The notes: generated from the letters alone by a model not told the origin. A stretch of DNA of 64,000 nt from Halocynthiibacter sp. SDUM655004 (GCF_026015885.1 NZ_JAPDUG010000001.1:1426001-1490000); one strand, 5' to 3'; counted from the stretch's first letter, positions 8,174 through 17,900 are shown. Numbers and translations are program-made.

Positions 8174-9832
8174 TTAGGCTGCCCAGCCGATGAATTGCGG
8201 AGCAATCTCGAATTGCGGGTGCATCTCGTTGCCCACGAGGCCCGGCACCGAATGACGGTAAATCTTGCGCCAGAAGGATTGGATTGTAACTCCTTCATCT
8301 TGCATGATTTTTTCGAGTTTCGCCATAACCTCTCGCCGCGCGTCGGCGTCGGCTATTGCGAGCGCCTCATCAAGCAGCGCGTCAAACTCGGCATTGGCAA
8401 AGCCGGTTTCGTTCCATGGCACACCGCTCTTATAAGCAAGCACTAGAACCTGTACGCCAAGGGGACGCTGGTTCCATTCAGTGGAGCTGAACGAGAATTT
8501 TGCCCAGTCATTCCAATAGGTTGCGCCCGGAAGAACAATCCGCTTTACCTTCATGCCTGCATCACGCAGCTGCGCGGCGACGGCATCGGTTGCGTCGGTG
8601 TTGAACCCGGAGTCGATCGACACAAGCTGGTGCTCGTAATCGGCCATGCCTTCGTCCTGCATGATTTTGAACGCGCCTTCAGGATCGTGAACGGGGGGCG
8701 GAAGCTCTGCATACTCAGGATGAATTGGGCAAACATGGTGGTTTTCTGCCACGGTGCCGCGGTTGTTATACCCAAGCTCAAGAACAACGGCGTTATCCAC
8801 GGCCATCGCCAGAGCGCGGCGCACGGAGGCTTTCTCGTATGGTTTGATCCCGTCAACTTCGGTTTGCGAGTTGGGGCGAGTCACAAGAGTTGCGGCCGTA
8901 ACGGCGCTGGATTGCTCAAGGCCGAGGCTATCGAGAATGTCGATGAAATCGCCTGTGGATTGATACATGGTGTCGACTTCTTCGGCCTCAAATGCGGCGA
9001 CCCAAGCAGCAGGATCTTCGCCGTAGTCGATAAATTCGATCCGGTCGAGCCACGCGCCATTACCTTCGTTCCACCACGTATGGTTTTCGTTGCGCACGAG
9101 CACGCATCTTTCACCCACAGCGTAGCTTTCAGGGATGTAGGGGCCAGTTCCAACTGGATTGTCGAACGGATCGCCATGATTGAGGGATTTATGCGCAATC
9201 GCAGCAGGATAATCGGCCATACCCGCGATGAGCGTAATGTCAGGGCGCGGCAATGTGAGTTTGAGGGTCGTTTCGTCGATAACCTCAACAGCGCCATCGC
9301 GCAGTTTTTTGGTGTCTGGGTCAACCAGAACATCAAAACGCGTGGCCATGGAGTTGCCTTCGACTGTGCCGTCACACCACCATTCGATGTTCATCGCAAC
9401 ATCTTCGGCGGTGAACGGATCACCGTTGTTCCAAGTGACGCCTTTGCGCAGGTTGAGGGTATATTCGGTCGCGTCTTCGTTAATGTCCCAGCTCTCCATC
9501 AGGTAAGGCTCAAATGTACCTTCCTTGGTGTAAAGCACGAGATACTCGAGGAAACCGCGGGTCACATTGCCAAGCTCGGACCAATCATAAAGACGCGGTT
9601 CTTTCATAGCGCGTACGGATTGTTGAATGCGCAATGTGCCGCCCATCTGTGCTTCGGCAGCAGCAGCTGGTTTCGGTGTGCCCGCAATTGTCAGAGCCGC
9701 GGCACTTGTCAGACCAAAGGCCGTAGAGCGGGCCAAAAATTCGCGCCGGTCAAGTTTTCCGGCCTTGAATTCGTCAATAAAGGCGGCGGCGGCGGAATGC
9801 ACCGGCTTTCCGGTAATGGTCTTTTTCGTCAT
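8174..9832 (-). CDS. Peptide-class ABC transporter substrate-binding protein, Tat-exported
   Basis: Captures the substrate in the periplasm for the importer. The 552-residue length and family features fit the SBP_bac_5 (DppA/OppA) family: [23 protein letters not shown] near residue 130 and [10 protein letters not shown] further on. The N-terminus carries a twin-arginine signal ([14 protein letters not shown] at residues 28-41, then a hydrophobic stretch and an Ala-rich cleavage site near AAAAEAQ). Export is therefore likely to be in folded form, unlike Sec-exported E. coli DppA. It is the first gene of the operon. The 237-base region upstream, before the AraC-type regulator, should hold the promoter. 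The substrate is not predictable. Confidence 0.92.
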   Translation of the reverse strand: MTKKTITGKPVHSAAAAFIDEFKAGKLDRREFLARSTAFGLTSAAALTIAGTPKPAAAAEAQMGGTLRIQQSVRAMKEPRLYDWSELGNVTRGFLEYLVLYTKEGTFEPYLMESWDINEDATEYTLNLRKGVTWNNGDPFTAEDVAMNIEWWCDGTVEGNSMATRFDVLVDPDTKKLRDGAVEVIDETTLKLTLPRPDITLIAGMADYPAAIAHKSLNHGDPFDNPVGTGPYIPESYAVGERCVLVRNENHTWWNEGNGAWLDRIEFIDYGEDPAAWVAAFEAEEVDTMYQSTGDFIDILDSLGLEQSSAVTAATLVTRPNSQTEVDGIKPYEKASVRRALAMAVDNAVVLELGYNNRGTVAENHHVCPIHPEYAELPPPVHDPEGAFKIMQDEGMADYEHQLVSIDSGFNTDATDAVAAQLRDAGMKVKRIVLPGATYWNDWAKFSFSSTEWNQRPLGVQVLVLAYKSGVPWNETGFANAEFDALLDEALAIADADARREVMAKLEKIMQDEGVTIQSFWRKIYRHSVPGLVGNEMHPQFEIAPQFIGWAA

Positions 9833-10069
9833 ATTTTTGGCTCCCTAGTCGTCAATTATTGTTTAAACACAGTCGCTAAGCCGCGCCGCACTATTGATGC
9901 AGCGTGACAGTGTGTTTTTTCTTATGAGGTTAAGGGTGCACGTATAATTGGGCGCGTCAACAGCGGGGACAGGCATTCCAAGTCACAAAAGCGACATGAA
10001 ACCTGTCAAAAAACGACAATCACCAAGCAGACAAGGGGTTGTAGCAGAATTTGAAAAGTCCGGAAAAAA

Positions 10070-10921
10070 TCAGTTGTCGCGACGGAAACTTGAGGGCGTG
10101 CAGCCGATGTGGTGCTGGAAGGCGCGGGTGAAATACGCCGCAGAGCGGAACCCGAGCGCTTCGGCGACGTCTTGGATTGGCTCTTCTGTTTCCACAAGGC
10201 GACGGCGCGCTTCAAAGAGAACGCGATCATTCAAAAGCGCAGAAGCAGGACGGCCGCAGGCTTTGTTACAGACACGTGTGAGATGCGTCGGTGTAACGCC
10301 AAGTGCGTCGGCGTAGTCATTGATCGTCATCCCCTCGGCGTAATGTTCTTCGACCATCTCCGAGAAGCGCGCGGCGAGGCGTTGGCCGGAATCTGCGCTG
10401 TTGTCATTGAGGTCGGCCAAGAGGCTTTGCCGTTGAAGCCAAACAGTTAGTAGCCCTGTGTGATAGGCCATGGCGCGGCGACGTTCCGGGCGATTTCCCT
10501 CAATTTCGCGCTGCAATGCTTCGAGCAACCCTGTCAATTCGCTCTGGGGCGCGGTTTCGCGAATGCGTAGGTGCATGTTTTTCTGGGGTAGGGAGATGCC
10601 ATCAAGCGGCGGAATAAACAGTGCGGACCCAAAGACTTGTGTCGAAACTTCAAAGCCGTGCATGACGCCGGCAGGAATGAAAATTGCATTATGCGCACCA
10701 TAGCCGCGCGTGACTCCGCCTACGGTGATGCGGCCTTGGCCGCGTGTAAACCACAGGAACACCGAGCTTGAGTAACTCCGCATCGCCTCAACCCGCCAGC
10801 GGCCACCTTTTGCAAGCTGTGGGATGGGTGTCATCCGCACTTCAGGCTCGGGCTGCGCGATCCGCTCCGCAAGTTCGGAGGGAGTCATGATGTGAGGTGA
10901 ATTGGTCGCAATTTGAGTCAT
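10070..10921 (-). CDS. AraC-family transcriptional regulator (cupin + HTH)
   Basis: A 283-residue DNA-binding regulator. The N-terminal half (about residues 30-140) looks like an AraC-type cupin sensor, with YSSSVFLWFTRGQGRITVGG and the downstream HNAIFIPAGVMHGFEV segment. The C-terminal 100 residues form the double helix-turn-helix: INDYADALGVTPTHLTRVCN for the first and IQDVAEALGFRSAAYFTRAFQ for the second, ending in the usual P-SFRR. It lies directly upstream of, and in the same direction as, the peptide transporter operon. It probably senses a ligand linked to that transporter and controls its promoter in 9833-10069. Both the ligand and the direct control are inferred. Confidence 0.88.
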   Translation of the reverse strand: MTQIATNSPHIMTPSELAERIAQPEPEVRMTPIPQLAKGGRWRVEAMRSYSSSVFLWFTRGQGRITVGGVTRGYGAHNAIFIPAGVMHGFEVSTQVFGSALFIPPLDGISLPQKNMHLRIRETAPQSELTGLLEALQREIEGNRPERRRAMAYHTGLLTVWLQRQSLLADLNDNSADSGQRLAARFSEMVEEHYAEGMTINDYADALGVTPTHLTRVCNKACGRPASALLNDRVLFEARRRLVETEEPIQDVAEALGFRSAAYFTRAFQHHIGCTPSSFRRDN

Positions 10922-11154
10922 GTCACAAGTCCGTTGTTTTTAATCGCAGGCAGCATTTCCGTAAGCAGACACAGAAATTGCGACATTCAAGTATTTGATC
11001 TGATTGTGAATACCGGGCGAGGGAGACACGTGAGATCGGTCGTATGTTCGTTGCTGACAAGTTTGACGCAGCATTCCGGCAATCCCAAAAGGAAAATGTC
11101 GGAAAAGGACAATTCAGCGCGAGTTATCCACAACCGTGACACGAAGGACGCGAA

Positions 11155-12036
11155 CTAAACGGGAACATAGGGGTGCCAGTGTTTCATCTTGCTTCGGAAC
11201 CATGTGCGTTGGCGCTTGGCATATTGGCGACTGGCAATGATCGCGGCTTCGATGGCCTCATCCAACGTGTGTTCGCCGCGCAGGTAACCAATCAACTCCG
11301 GCGCGCCAATGGCCTTGCTAGAAAGGTAGTTCGGATCGAAGGTTGGCTCCATTGCGCGGGCCTCATCCAAAGCGCCTTGTTCAATCATTAGGTGAAAGCG
11401 CCGCTCGATTCGGTCGTTGAGCCAGTCTTTCTCTGCCTGCATTACAATTGGAGCCGCCGCTTCAAGCGGCAGGAGCGGCGGCGGCGTATCGTCCTGCCAC
11501 GCGGCCAACCCACGACCCGTTGCGGTTAACACTTCCCAAGCGCGCTGAACACGCATGGGGTTTAGCGTATCGATGCGGCTTGCGGTTTCGGCGTCGATCT
11601 CTGCCAAAAGCGCCTCAAACCCTTCGGCGTTTTTGCGGGTATCCGCCAATTGCCTCACTTCGGCTGGAGTTTCCGGTATTTCCACAAGCCCTTGAGTGAG
11701 GGCCTGAAAATACAGGCCTGTGCCACCAACAATGATCGGCCGATCATTCCCCGTTCCTTGCAAAAAGGGCGTCACATCGCGCAACCAATGGCCAACGGAA
11801 TAGTTCGCGTCAAATGGCACATGCCCATAGAGGTAGTGCTGCGCTTTGGCGAGGTCTTCGGCGGGAGGGCGAGCGGTCAGGATGTTCCAACCATCAAAAA
11901 CCTGAAGCGCATCGGCGTTCACAATGACGCCGCCGTGACGCTCTGCAATCTCAAGGGCCAGCGCCGATTTACCCGAGGCCGTCGGACCGGCAATCAACAC
12001 CGGTTTGTCAGCGGGAATTTCGGGAAGGGCCTGCAT
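11155..12036 (-). CDS. miaA: tRNA dimethylallyltransferase
   Basis: Transfers a dimethylallyl group from DMAPP to N6 of A37 in tRNAs reading UNN codons. The P-loop [16 protein letters not shown] is at residues 16-31, the segment [13 protein letters not shown] follows, and [13 protein letters not shown] is clear. The C-terminal part has the [14 protein letters not shown] and [12 protein letters not shown] motifs. The length is 293 residues, normal for the family. The ATG at 12036 starts [11 protein letters not shown] with AAGG upstream; an open frame to 12186 adds 50 unrelated residues that overlap pyrH. It is divergent from pyrH. Its isoprenoid donor is a product of the pathway that includes dxr in this same window. 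Confidence 0.95.
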   Translation of the reverse strand: MQALPEIPADKPVLIAGPTASGKSALALEIAERHGGVIVNADALQVFDGWNILTARPPAEDLAKAQHYLYGHVPFDANYSVGHWLRDVTPFLQGTGNDRPIIVGGTGLYFQALTQGLVEIPETPAEVRQLADTRKNAEGFEALLAEIDAETASRIDTLNPMRVQRAWEVLTATGRGLAAWQDDTPPPLLPLEAAAPIVMQAEKDWLNDRIERRFHLMIEQGALDEARAMEPTFDPNYLSSKAIGAPELIGYLRGEHTLDEAIEAAIIASRQYAKRQRTWFRSKMKHWHPYVPV

Positions 12037-12173
12037 ATTGATTGCCTTGCTTTGCGAGATACTCGGGTTTTCGCTCAAATTGCACGGGAGACGGTGGTTT
12101 AGCCGTTGAACCCGCGTCCGTTTTGAGACATTTTGCCCCCTAAAGCAAACACACAAATTATAGGGGATGCGGG

Positions 12174-12923
12174 ATGAGCGAAGCACAAACAGAAAGCAGC
12201 GCCCAAAGCGCGGAGCCTGCGTTTAAGCGGGTGATGCTGAAGATTTCCGGCGAAGCGCTAATGGGCGACCAGGGTTTTGGACTTCATCCCCCAACCGTTG
12301 AGCGGATCGCGCGCGAGGTCAAAACGTGCCACGACCTCGGCGTGGAGATTTGCATGGTCATTGGCGGCGGCAACATTTTCCGCGGGCTTCAAGGCTCCGC
12401 ACAAGGGATGGAGCGCACAACCGCTGACTACATGGGAATGCTCGCCACGGTGATGAACGCACTGGCGATGCAGAGCGCGCTTGAGGGGCAGGGCATCCAT
12501 ACGCGGGTGATTTCGGCCATTCCGATGGATCAGGTCTGTGAGCCATATATCCGCCGCCGCGCCGTTCGGCACTTAGAGAAAAAACGTGTTTGTATCTTTG
12601 CGGCCGGAACGGGCAACCCCTATTTCACCACCGATACCGCTGCGACCCTGCGCGCAAACGAGATGTCTTGTGAGGCGATCTTTAAAGGCACCAAGGTTGA
12701 CGGTGTCTATGACAAAGACCCAGCCAAGAACGACGATGCCGTGCGCTATGACAACGTGTCTTATGATGATGTTTTGCAGAAGCGCCTTGGGGTTATGGAC
12801 GCCAGCGCAATCGCACTCGCGCGGGACAACAACCTGCCGATTATCGTATTCTCGCTGGACGAGCCTGGTGGCTTCAAAGGAATCCTTGCCGGTGAGGGCA
12901 CCTATACAAAGGTTGCCGGATAG
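12174..12923 (+). CDS. pyrH: Uridylate (UMP) kinase
   Basis: Makes UDP from UMP, the entry to pyrimidine nucleotides. It belongs to the amino-acid-kinase fold. Visible motifs are [17 protein letters not shown] near the N-terminus, [25 protein letters not shown] and [16 protein letters not shown] with the uridine-binding region after it. The length of 249 residues is typical. The ATG at 12174 has GGGGATGCGGG immediately upstream. It opens the long rightward block pyrH-frr-uppS-cdsA-dxr-rseP, a conserved order in proteobacteria that ties nucleotide supply, ribosome recycling and envelope lipid synthesis. The promoter must lie in the 137 bases between miaA and this start. Confidence 0.97.
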   Translation: MSEAQTESSAQSAEPAFKRVMLKISGEALMGDQGFGLHPPTVERIAREVKTCHDLGVEICMVIGGGNIFRGLQGSAQGMERTTADYMGMLATVMNALAMQSALEGQGIHTRVISAIPMDQVCEPYIRRRAVRHLEKKRVCIFAAGTGNPYFTTDTAATLRANEMSCEAIFKGTKVDGVYDKDPAKNDDAVRYDNVSYDDVLQKRLGVMDASAIALARDNNLPIIVFSLDEPGGFKGILAGEGTYTKVAG

Positions 12924-12968
12924 ACGTATAACGGAACGAACCGCCAGAATAAGAGAAAAGAGTGGACT

Positions 12969-13535
12969 ATGGCCGACGAAGATTTTGAAATTGACATGGA
13001 TGACCTTGAACGCCGGATGGACGGCGCCATGGGGGCGTTGCGTTCGGAGTTTGCATCGCTTCGCACAGGCCGCGCCAGCGCCAGCATGCTCGATCCGGTG
13101 ATGGTTGACGCCTATGGCTCGAAAACACCGATCAATCAGGTCGGAACCGTCAACGTTCCGGAGCCGCGCATGGTCACTGTGAACATTTGGGACAAGGCGC
13201 TGATCGGCCCTGCGGAGAAAGCCATTCGTGAAAGCGGTCTGGGGATTAACCCACAACTCAACGGCACGATCATTATGTTGCCAATCCCCGAGTTGAACGA
13301 AGAGCGCCGCCGCGACCTAACGCGCGTTGCTGCGCAATATGCCGAAAACGCCCGTGTTTCCGTGCGCAACGTGCGTCGTGACGGGATGGACCAGCTCAAG
13401 AAGGCCAAGAATGACGGCATGAGCGAGGACGACCACAAAATCTGGAGTGATGAGGTTCAGGATCTCACCGATAAATACATCTCCAGCATCGACAGCGCGC
13501 TTGAAGCAAAACAAGCCGAGATTATGCAGGTTTGA
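12969..13535 (+). CDS. frr: Ribosome recycling factor
   Basis: Splits the post-termination ribosome together with EF-G. The 188 residues form the usual tRNA-shaped protein. The motifs [38 protein letters not shown] and the C-terminal helix with [17 protein letters not shown] are all in place. It starts 45 bases after pyrH; the start is an ATG at 12969 with AAAGAG upstream. The adjacent order pyrH-frr is widely conserved. Nothing unusual is seen. Confidence 0.97.
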   Translation: MADEDFEIDMDDLERRMDGAMGALRSEFASLRTGRASASMLDPVMVDAYGSKTPINQVGTVNVPEPRMVTVNIWDKALIGPAEKAIRESGLGINPQLNGTIIMLPIPELNEERRRDLTRVAAQYAENARVSVRNVRRDGMDQLKKAKNDGMSEDDHKIWSDEVQDLTDKYISSIDSALEAKQAEIMQV

Positions 13536-13559
13536 CCTTTATTTCGAAAGGTGGCCCGC

Positions 13560-14279
13560 GTGCCCCAATCAATTGAAAACGGCCCTGAACATGTTGCCAT
13601 TATTATGGATGGCAATGGGCGGTGGGCGCAAAAACGCGGGCGGCCGCGGCTTTTCGGACATCACGCGGGTGCGAAACGTGTTCGCGAGATCGTTGAAGCC
13701 TGTCCCGAACATGGGGTCAAATACCTGACGATTTTCGCGTTCTCGACAGAAAATTGGAAGCGTACACAGAGCGAGGTCGCAGGCTTGATGAGTCTGTTCC
13801 GCCGTTACATCCAGCGAGAGACACAAGAGCTCGTGGAAAAAGGCGTCTGCGTGCGGTTTATCGGGGATCGGCGACAGCTTGATCCGAAGCTGCAGAAGCT
13901 AATGGACAACCTCGAGGACCTGACCAAAGACAACACTTTGGTAAACCTCACCATCGCGCTGAACTATGGCGGTCGCGATGAGGTGGCTCGCGCGATCAAG
14001 AAACTGGCGCAAGATGTTGCGGGAGGCGAACTTGATCCGGAAACGGTCGATGAATCGACGCTGACGCGTTATCTCGATACGCATGTTTTACCAGACCCGG
14101 ACCTCGTGATCCGCACGTCTGGCGAGGCGCGGATCAGTAACTTCCTTCTTTGGCAGTCGGCCTATTCCGAGTACGAATTTATCGAAACACTTTGGCCTGA
14201 TTTCACGCGCGATGTTTTCGCCAAGACTTTGGCCAAATACGGAACTCGCGAGCGCCGTTTCGGAGCGGTTTTGACATGA
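13560..14279 (+). CDS. uppS: Undecaprenyl diphosphate synthase (cis-prenyltransferase)
   Basis: Condenses eight isopentenyl diphosphates onto farnesyl diphosphate to build the C55 carrier for peptidoglycan. The catalytic Asp is in the motif AIIMDGNGRWA. FGHHAGAK, TIFAFSTENWKR, NYGGRDE and the C-terminal RTSGEARISNFLLWQSAY are all present. Two GTG codons compete as start: 13551 gives MARVPQSIENG and 13560 gives MPQSIENG. I chose 13560 because AAAGG lies about eight bases upstream of it, while the first GTG overlaps that site. The length is 239 residues. The last four bases overlap cdsA (ATGA), so the two are coupled. Confidence 0.95.
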   Translation: MPQSIENGPEHVAIIMDGNGRWAQKRGRPRLFGHHAGAKRVREIVEACPEHGVKYLTIFAFSTENWKRTQSEVAGLMSLFRRYIQRETQELVEKGVCVRFIGDRRQLDPKLQKLMDNLEDLTKDNTLVNLTIALNYGGRDEVARAIKKLAQDVAGGELDPETVDESTLTRYLDTHVLPDPDLVIRTSGEARISNFLLWQSAYSEYEFIETLWPDFTRDVFAKTLAKYGTRERRFGAVLT

Positions 14280-14989
14280 ACGAATTACCGAAATCCAAGA
14301 CAAACTGGTCTGATCTCGCGCCGCGCACGTTGTCTGCGATTGCAATGGCGATAATCGCTGGCGGGGCGACGTGGGCTGGCGGCATTTGGTTTGTTGCGCT
14401 TCTTCTCGGGATTGCCGGCGCGATGCTCTGGGAACTCTGGCGTATGATGCGTGGGGCGCTTGCCGAAGGGCGGGATCGTGCGCGCTTCGTGATCTATGCT
14501 GTGGCGATTGTGATCGCGGCGGCATTCTTCATCTATGTGCGGCTTTTTGGTGGCGGCCTGCAAGCCACGGTGCAGCTTTTTGCGATTGTCGTAATCACAG
14601 ATGTGCTTGGCTATTTTGCGGGGCGTACGCTCGGAGGCCCCAAGTTTTGGCCCCGCATTAGCCCCAAGAAAACATGGGCTGGAACCGTGGCCGGCTGGCT
14701 TGGAGCTGCAACGCTCGGCATCTCGGTAACGCAGTTTGAGACGCGCGATATTGTTCATAGCTTTCACCTTGAAACCATCGGTACGATCATCCTGTTCATC
14801 GCACTGTCTTTTGCCGCGCAAATGGGCGACATCGTCGAAAGCTCTTACAAGCGTCGCTATGGCATTAAAGACAGCTCTAACCTCATTCCGGGACATGGCG
14901 GGTTTATGGACCGGTTCGACGGTATGGTTGGTCTTGGGTTTGTCGGCGGCATCGCCATGACAGTTGGCTCGTTGGTGGCCGGAGGCTGA
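14276..14989 (+). CDS. cdsA: Phosphatidate cytidylyltransferase
   Basis: Makes CDP-diacylglycerol from phosphatidate and CTP, the branch point of phospholipid synthesis, in the inner membrane. Several hydrophobic helices are visible. The signature region near the C-terminus reads GDIVESSYKRRYGIKDSSNLIPGHGG-x-DRFD, with the acidic residues that bind metal. A second typical motif is DVLGYFAGRTLGGPKFWPRISPKKTW. The length of 237 residues is on the short side of the family. The ATG overlaps the uppS stop by four bases. The stop at 14989 is one base before the dxr start. Confidence 0.95.
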   Translation: MNELPKSKTNWSDLAPRTLSAIAMAIIAGGATWAGGIWFVALLLGIAGAMLWELWRMMRGALAEGRDRARFVIYAVAIVIAAAFFIYVRLFGGGLQATVQLFAIVVITDVLGYFAGRTLGGPKFWPRISPKKTWAGTVAGWLGAATLGISVTQFETRDIVHSFHLETIGTIILFIALSFAAQMGDIVESSYKRRYGIKDSSNLIPGHGGFMDRFDGMVGLGFVGGIAMTVGSLVAGG

Positions 14990-14990
14990 C

Positions 14991-16181
14991 ATGCGGCGCG
15001 TTTCTGTATTTGGGGCGACGGGGTCTATTGGCCAGTCCACGCTTGATTTGATCGGCCGCGCGCCGGAGGCGTATCACGTTGTGGCGCTCACCGGTGGGCG
15101 CAATGTGAAAAATCTTGCAGAAGATGCGCGACGCTTGAATGCCGAGATTGCCGTGACAGGGTACGACGCCTGTTTGCCTGCGCTCAAAGAGGCGCTTGCG
15201 GGATCGGGGATCGAAGCCGCCGCTGGTGAACAAGCATTGCTCGAGGCTGCGGACCGACCAACAGATTGGACCATGAGCGCGATTTTCGGCGCAGCAGGGC
15301 TCGCGCCAGGTTTGCGCAGCTTGCGCCACGGGGGCACGCTCGCACTCGCCAACAAAGAAAGCCTTGTGACCGCAGGACCGCTTCTATTGTCCGAAGCCGC
15401 CAAACATGGCGCGAAGGTTTTACCCGTTGATAGTGAACATTCAGCGGTGTTTCAGGCGCTGGTGGGCGAGGATATTGCCCATGTCGAGCGCGTGATTATT
15501 ACGGCAAGTGGCGGCGCACTCCGAAGCTGGCCCAAGGAAAAGCTGGCCACGGCCACGGTCGCAGACGCCAGCGCACATCCCAATTGGGACATGGGCCAAC
15601 GCATCACAATTGACTCCGCTTCTATGTTCAACAAGGCGATGGAGCTTATTGAGGCTAAAGAGTTTTTCGGTTTCAGGCCTGACCAAATCGAGGTGCTCGT
15701 ACATCCCCAGAGTCTCGTGCATGCGCTTGTTGGGTTTAATGACGGCGCGCTGATGGCTCATGTGGGGCCGAGCGATATGCGGCACGCAATTGGTTATGCG
15801 CTCAACTGGCCAGAGCGCGCGCATCTTCCTGTTGAGCGGCTTGACCTCGCGAAGATCGGCCAGCTTGATTTTTCCGCTCCCGATTTCGAACGGTGGCCCG
15901 CGCTGACACTTGCGCATCATGTGATGGAGCGGGGTGGGCTATCTGGAACGATATTTAATGCGGCAAAGGAAACTGCGCTCGATCTCTTTATCGCGGGGGA
16001 AATCGGCTTCCAGGATATGGCGCGTTTGGTTGAGCGCGTTTTGCAGAAATTCTGGGCAGAGGAGCCTTCCGCAACGAATGGTCATAATAATGCCGTGATC
16101 CCTCTGGAAAACACGCTGGAATATGACCAGATTGCACGCATTCGCGCGCGAGAAATTGCGCCGGAGTTAACGGCAGGATAA
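14991..16181 (+). CDS. dxr: 1-deoxy-D-xylulose-5-phosphate reductoisomerase
   Basis: Second enzyme of the MEP isoprenoid pathway, making MEP with NADPH; target of fosmidomycin. The NADPH-binding motif FGATGSIGQSTLDLI is at residues 7-21. LANKESLVTAGPLL, LPVDSEHSAVFQAL and TASGGALRSW are the substrate and metal segments, and MELIEAKEFFGF lies further on. The length is 396 residues. The ATG at 14991 follows GGAGG by six bases; an in-frame TTG at 14964 inside cdsA is rejected. The enzyme feeds uppS in the same operon, so lipid carrier and precursor supply are co-expressed. Confidence 0.97.
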   Translation: MRRVSVFGATGSIGQSTLDLIGRAPEAYHVVALTGGRNVKNLAEDARRLNAEIAVTGYDACLPALKEALAGSGIEAAAGEQALLEAADRPTDWTMSAIFGAAGLAPGLRSLRHGGTLALANKESLVTAGPLLLSEAAKHGAKVLPVDSEHSAVFQALVGEDIAHVERVIITASGGALRSWPKEKLATATVADASAHPNWDMGQRITIDSASMFNKAMELIEAKEFFGFRPDQIEVLVHPQSLVHALVGFNDGALMAHVGPSDMRHAIGYALNWPERAHLPVERLDLAKIGQLDFSAPDFERWPALTLAHHVMERGGLSGTIFNAAKETALDLFIAGEIGFQDMARLVERVLQKFWAEEPSATNGHNNAVIPLENTLEYDQIARIRAREIAPELTAG

Positions 16182-16220
16182 TCGGCAGAGCGCCGACCGA
16201 ATTTAAAACGAGGACGACTC

Positions 16221-17558
16221 TTGGATTTATCAACGTTTTTACCATCGCTTGGCGGCGGGCTGGCGACATTTGTTGCCTTTGTTGTGGTGCTTTCGATTAT
16301 CGTGGCGATCCATGAATACGGGCATTACATCGTTGGCAAATGGTCGGGTATCCATGCGGATGTGTTTTCGCTTGGCTTTGGCAAAGTGCTCTTTTCGCGT
16401 GTTGATAAGCACGGAACCAAGTGGCAGGTCGCGGCTCTGCCGTTTGGTGGCTACGTCAAATTTGCTGGTGACGCCAATGCAGCGAGCGCGGCTGATCCAG
16501 AAGCGCTCACGGGGCTTTCGGAGCGAGAAAAGCGCCGCACGATGCAAGGCGCACCGTTGTGGGCGCGAACAGCAACCGTTGCGGCGGGGCCATTGTTTAA
16601 CTTTGCCCTTTCTATTGTAATTTTTGCAGCCATGGCGCTCGCAACCGGCGTTAGCAAAGAGCCTCTGACTGTTGGAGAGATATTGCCGCTACCGCAAGGA
16701 AGTGCGGAATTGCGAAGTGGAGATGTTTTGCTCGGGGTTGAGGAAATCGGCCTTGAGGGCGAAGAAACCCTAATTGCGGCCTTGCGAGATTTGCCACGAG
16801 ACGAGCCGTTCCTGACGTATGCGATCGAGCGTGACGGAACGCCGATGAGCATCCTCGGTCCACACCTTCAACCACCTCGCGTTCAGAATGTATCGCCGCA
16901 AAGCGCTGCTTTGGCCGCTGGTATTAAAGAGGGTGATGTAATCCTGCGTCTTAATGATACGCCAATTGCCACCTTTGAGCAGATGATTCCGATCGTCGAA
17001 GCCTCTGGTGGGAAGGAAATCGCTGTTGATCTGTGGCGCGATGGCGAAGAGATCAGCCTGACCCTCACACCAAAGCGCACGGACATTCCCGATGCGGACG
17101 GCGGATTTGAGACCCGCTACCTTATGGGCGTAAGCAGTGGCCTTGCCTTTACACCCGCAACAGAAAGCGTGGGGCTTTTTGAGGCCGCTGAGATCGGCGT
17201 GATGAGTACCTATGGCGTGATCAAACTGTCTCTGTCTGGAATGTACCACCTTGTGACGGGCGCAATCTCGACCTGTAACATCGCCGGGCCGCTTGGCATT
17301 GCGCAGGCAAGCGGGCAGGCGGCAAGTGGTGGATTTATGGATTTTGTTGGCTTTATTGCCCTGATATCGGCGGCAATCGGGTTGATGAACCTGTTCCCCA
17401 TTCCTGTTCTCGATGGCGGTCATCTGGTGTTTTACGCTTATGAAGCCGTATTCCGCAAACCTCCAAGTGATGGCGCGATGCGGATATTGATGTCGTTCGG
17501 GCTTGTCCTGATCCTGTCGCTCATGACGCTGGGGCTGACGACGGATATCTTCTGTTAG
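16221..17558 (+). CDS. rseP: RIP metalloprotease (RseP/MmpA type)
   Basis: Intramembrane zinc protease that cuts membrane-spanning substrates such as anti-sigma factors or, in Caulobacter (MmpA), PodJ. The zinc motif HEYGH is at residues 31-35 within the first membrane helix. The C-terminal helix carries NLFPIPVLDGGH, the third zinc ligand region. Periplasmic PDZ material lies between (VSPQSAALAAGIKEGDVILRLN). The length is 445 residues. The start is TTG at 16221 with GAGGA eight bases upstream; no better codon exists in frame, and the first residues match the family. It sits between dxr and the bamA cluster, the usual context. Confidence 0.94.
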   Translation: MDLSTFLPSLGGGLATFVAFVVVLSIIVAIHEYGHYIVGKWSGIHADVFSLGFGKVLFSRVDKHGTKWQVAALPFGGYVKFAGDANAASAADPEALTGLSEREKRRTMQGAPLWARTATVAAGPLFNFALSIVIFAAMALATGVSKEPLTVGEILPLPQGSAELRSGDVLLGVEEIGLEGEETLIAALRDLPRDEPFLTYAIERDGTPMSILGPHLQPPRVQNVSPQSAALAAGIKEGDVILRLNDTPIATFEQMIPIVEASGGKEIAVDLWRDGEEISLTLTPKRTDIPDADGGFETRYLMGVSSGLAFTPATESVGLFEAAEIGVMSTYGVIKLSLSGMYHLVTGAISTCNIAGPLGIAQASGQAASGGFMDFVGFIALISAAIGLMNLFPIPVLDGGHLVFYAYEAVFRKPPSDGAMRILMSFGLVLILSLMTLGLTTDIFC

Positions 17559-17638
17559 GGCAATTTTGCCGAGTTTGCCCAATTTGTGCCATATTCGATT
17601 GCTACATCTTCGGGTGATAGAAATGGATGAGGTACGTC

Positions 17639-17761
17639 ATGCAGACTTTGACAGCCGGATATCGTGGTCTTTCGCTCCTTGTTGGGCTGAATCTTGATCG
17701 GATCATCGCACTTGGTGTGATTGCAGGATCTCTAGCGGTCGGAGCGTATTTCGCTTCGTAG
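17639..17761 (+). CDS. Small membrane protein, 40 residues, unknown function
   Basis: An ATG at 17639 with GAGG eight bases upstream opens a 40-codon frame: MQTLTAGYRG, then one hydrophobic segment (LSLLVGLNLDRIIALGVIAG with a central Asp-Arg), ending AYFAS. It lies between rseP and bamA and is followed by its own Rho-independent terminator 43 bases later, which supports it as a separate short transcript or as the end of the pyrH-rseP operon. I recall similar short proteins with a GYRGLSLL start in other Rhodobacterales, but this is memory and not a search. The central charged pair suggests either a peripheral helix or a hairpin. Function unknown. Confidence 0.6.
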   Translation: MQTLTAGYRGLSLLVGLNLDRIIALGVIAGSLAVGAYFAS

Positions 17762-17803
17762 GACACGCCTGCGCGACCCAATTATTTTTATCAAAACGAG
17801 AAC

Positions 17804-17830
17804 AAGCGTCCTTCTGGGGCGCTTTTTCAT
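17804..17830 (+). terminator. Rho-independent terminator before bamA
   Basis: AAGCGTCC pairs with GGGCGCTT (one G-U) across a short TTCT loop, followed by TTTTTCATTTTT. It ends the rseP/small-protein transcript 70 bases before the bamA start, so bamA needs its own promoter in the short stretch after it. Confidence 0.8.
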
Positions 17831-17900
17831 TTTTGACTCAAAGGGCATTTCACGCTAAGTCAGGTTCATAGTAAAAAACATAAAAAATGGACGGGGGCCA

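Noticed and set aside
8630-9907. 425-codon plus-strand frame opposite the peptide-binding protein gene
   Set aside because: Antisense shadow with no signal peptide or domain; the minus-strand gene has a full Tat signal and family motifs.
11124-11132. TTATCCACA, a perfect DnaA-box-like sequence
   Set aside because: It stands alone; no cluster of boxes, AT-rich unwinding element or origin-linked genes are nearby, so it is not taken as an origin.
11097-11158. Possible 20-residue peptide (starts MSEKDNSARV) with AAAAGGAAA before its ATG
   Set aside because: The binding site is good, but the frame is very short, has no hydrophobic or recognisable character and overlaps the miaA stop. Kept only as a note.
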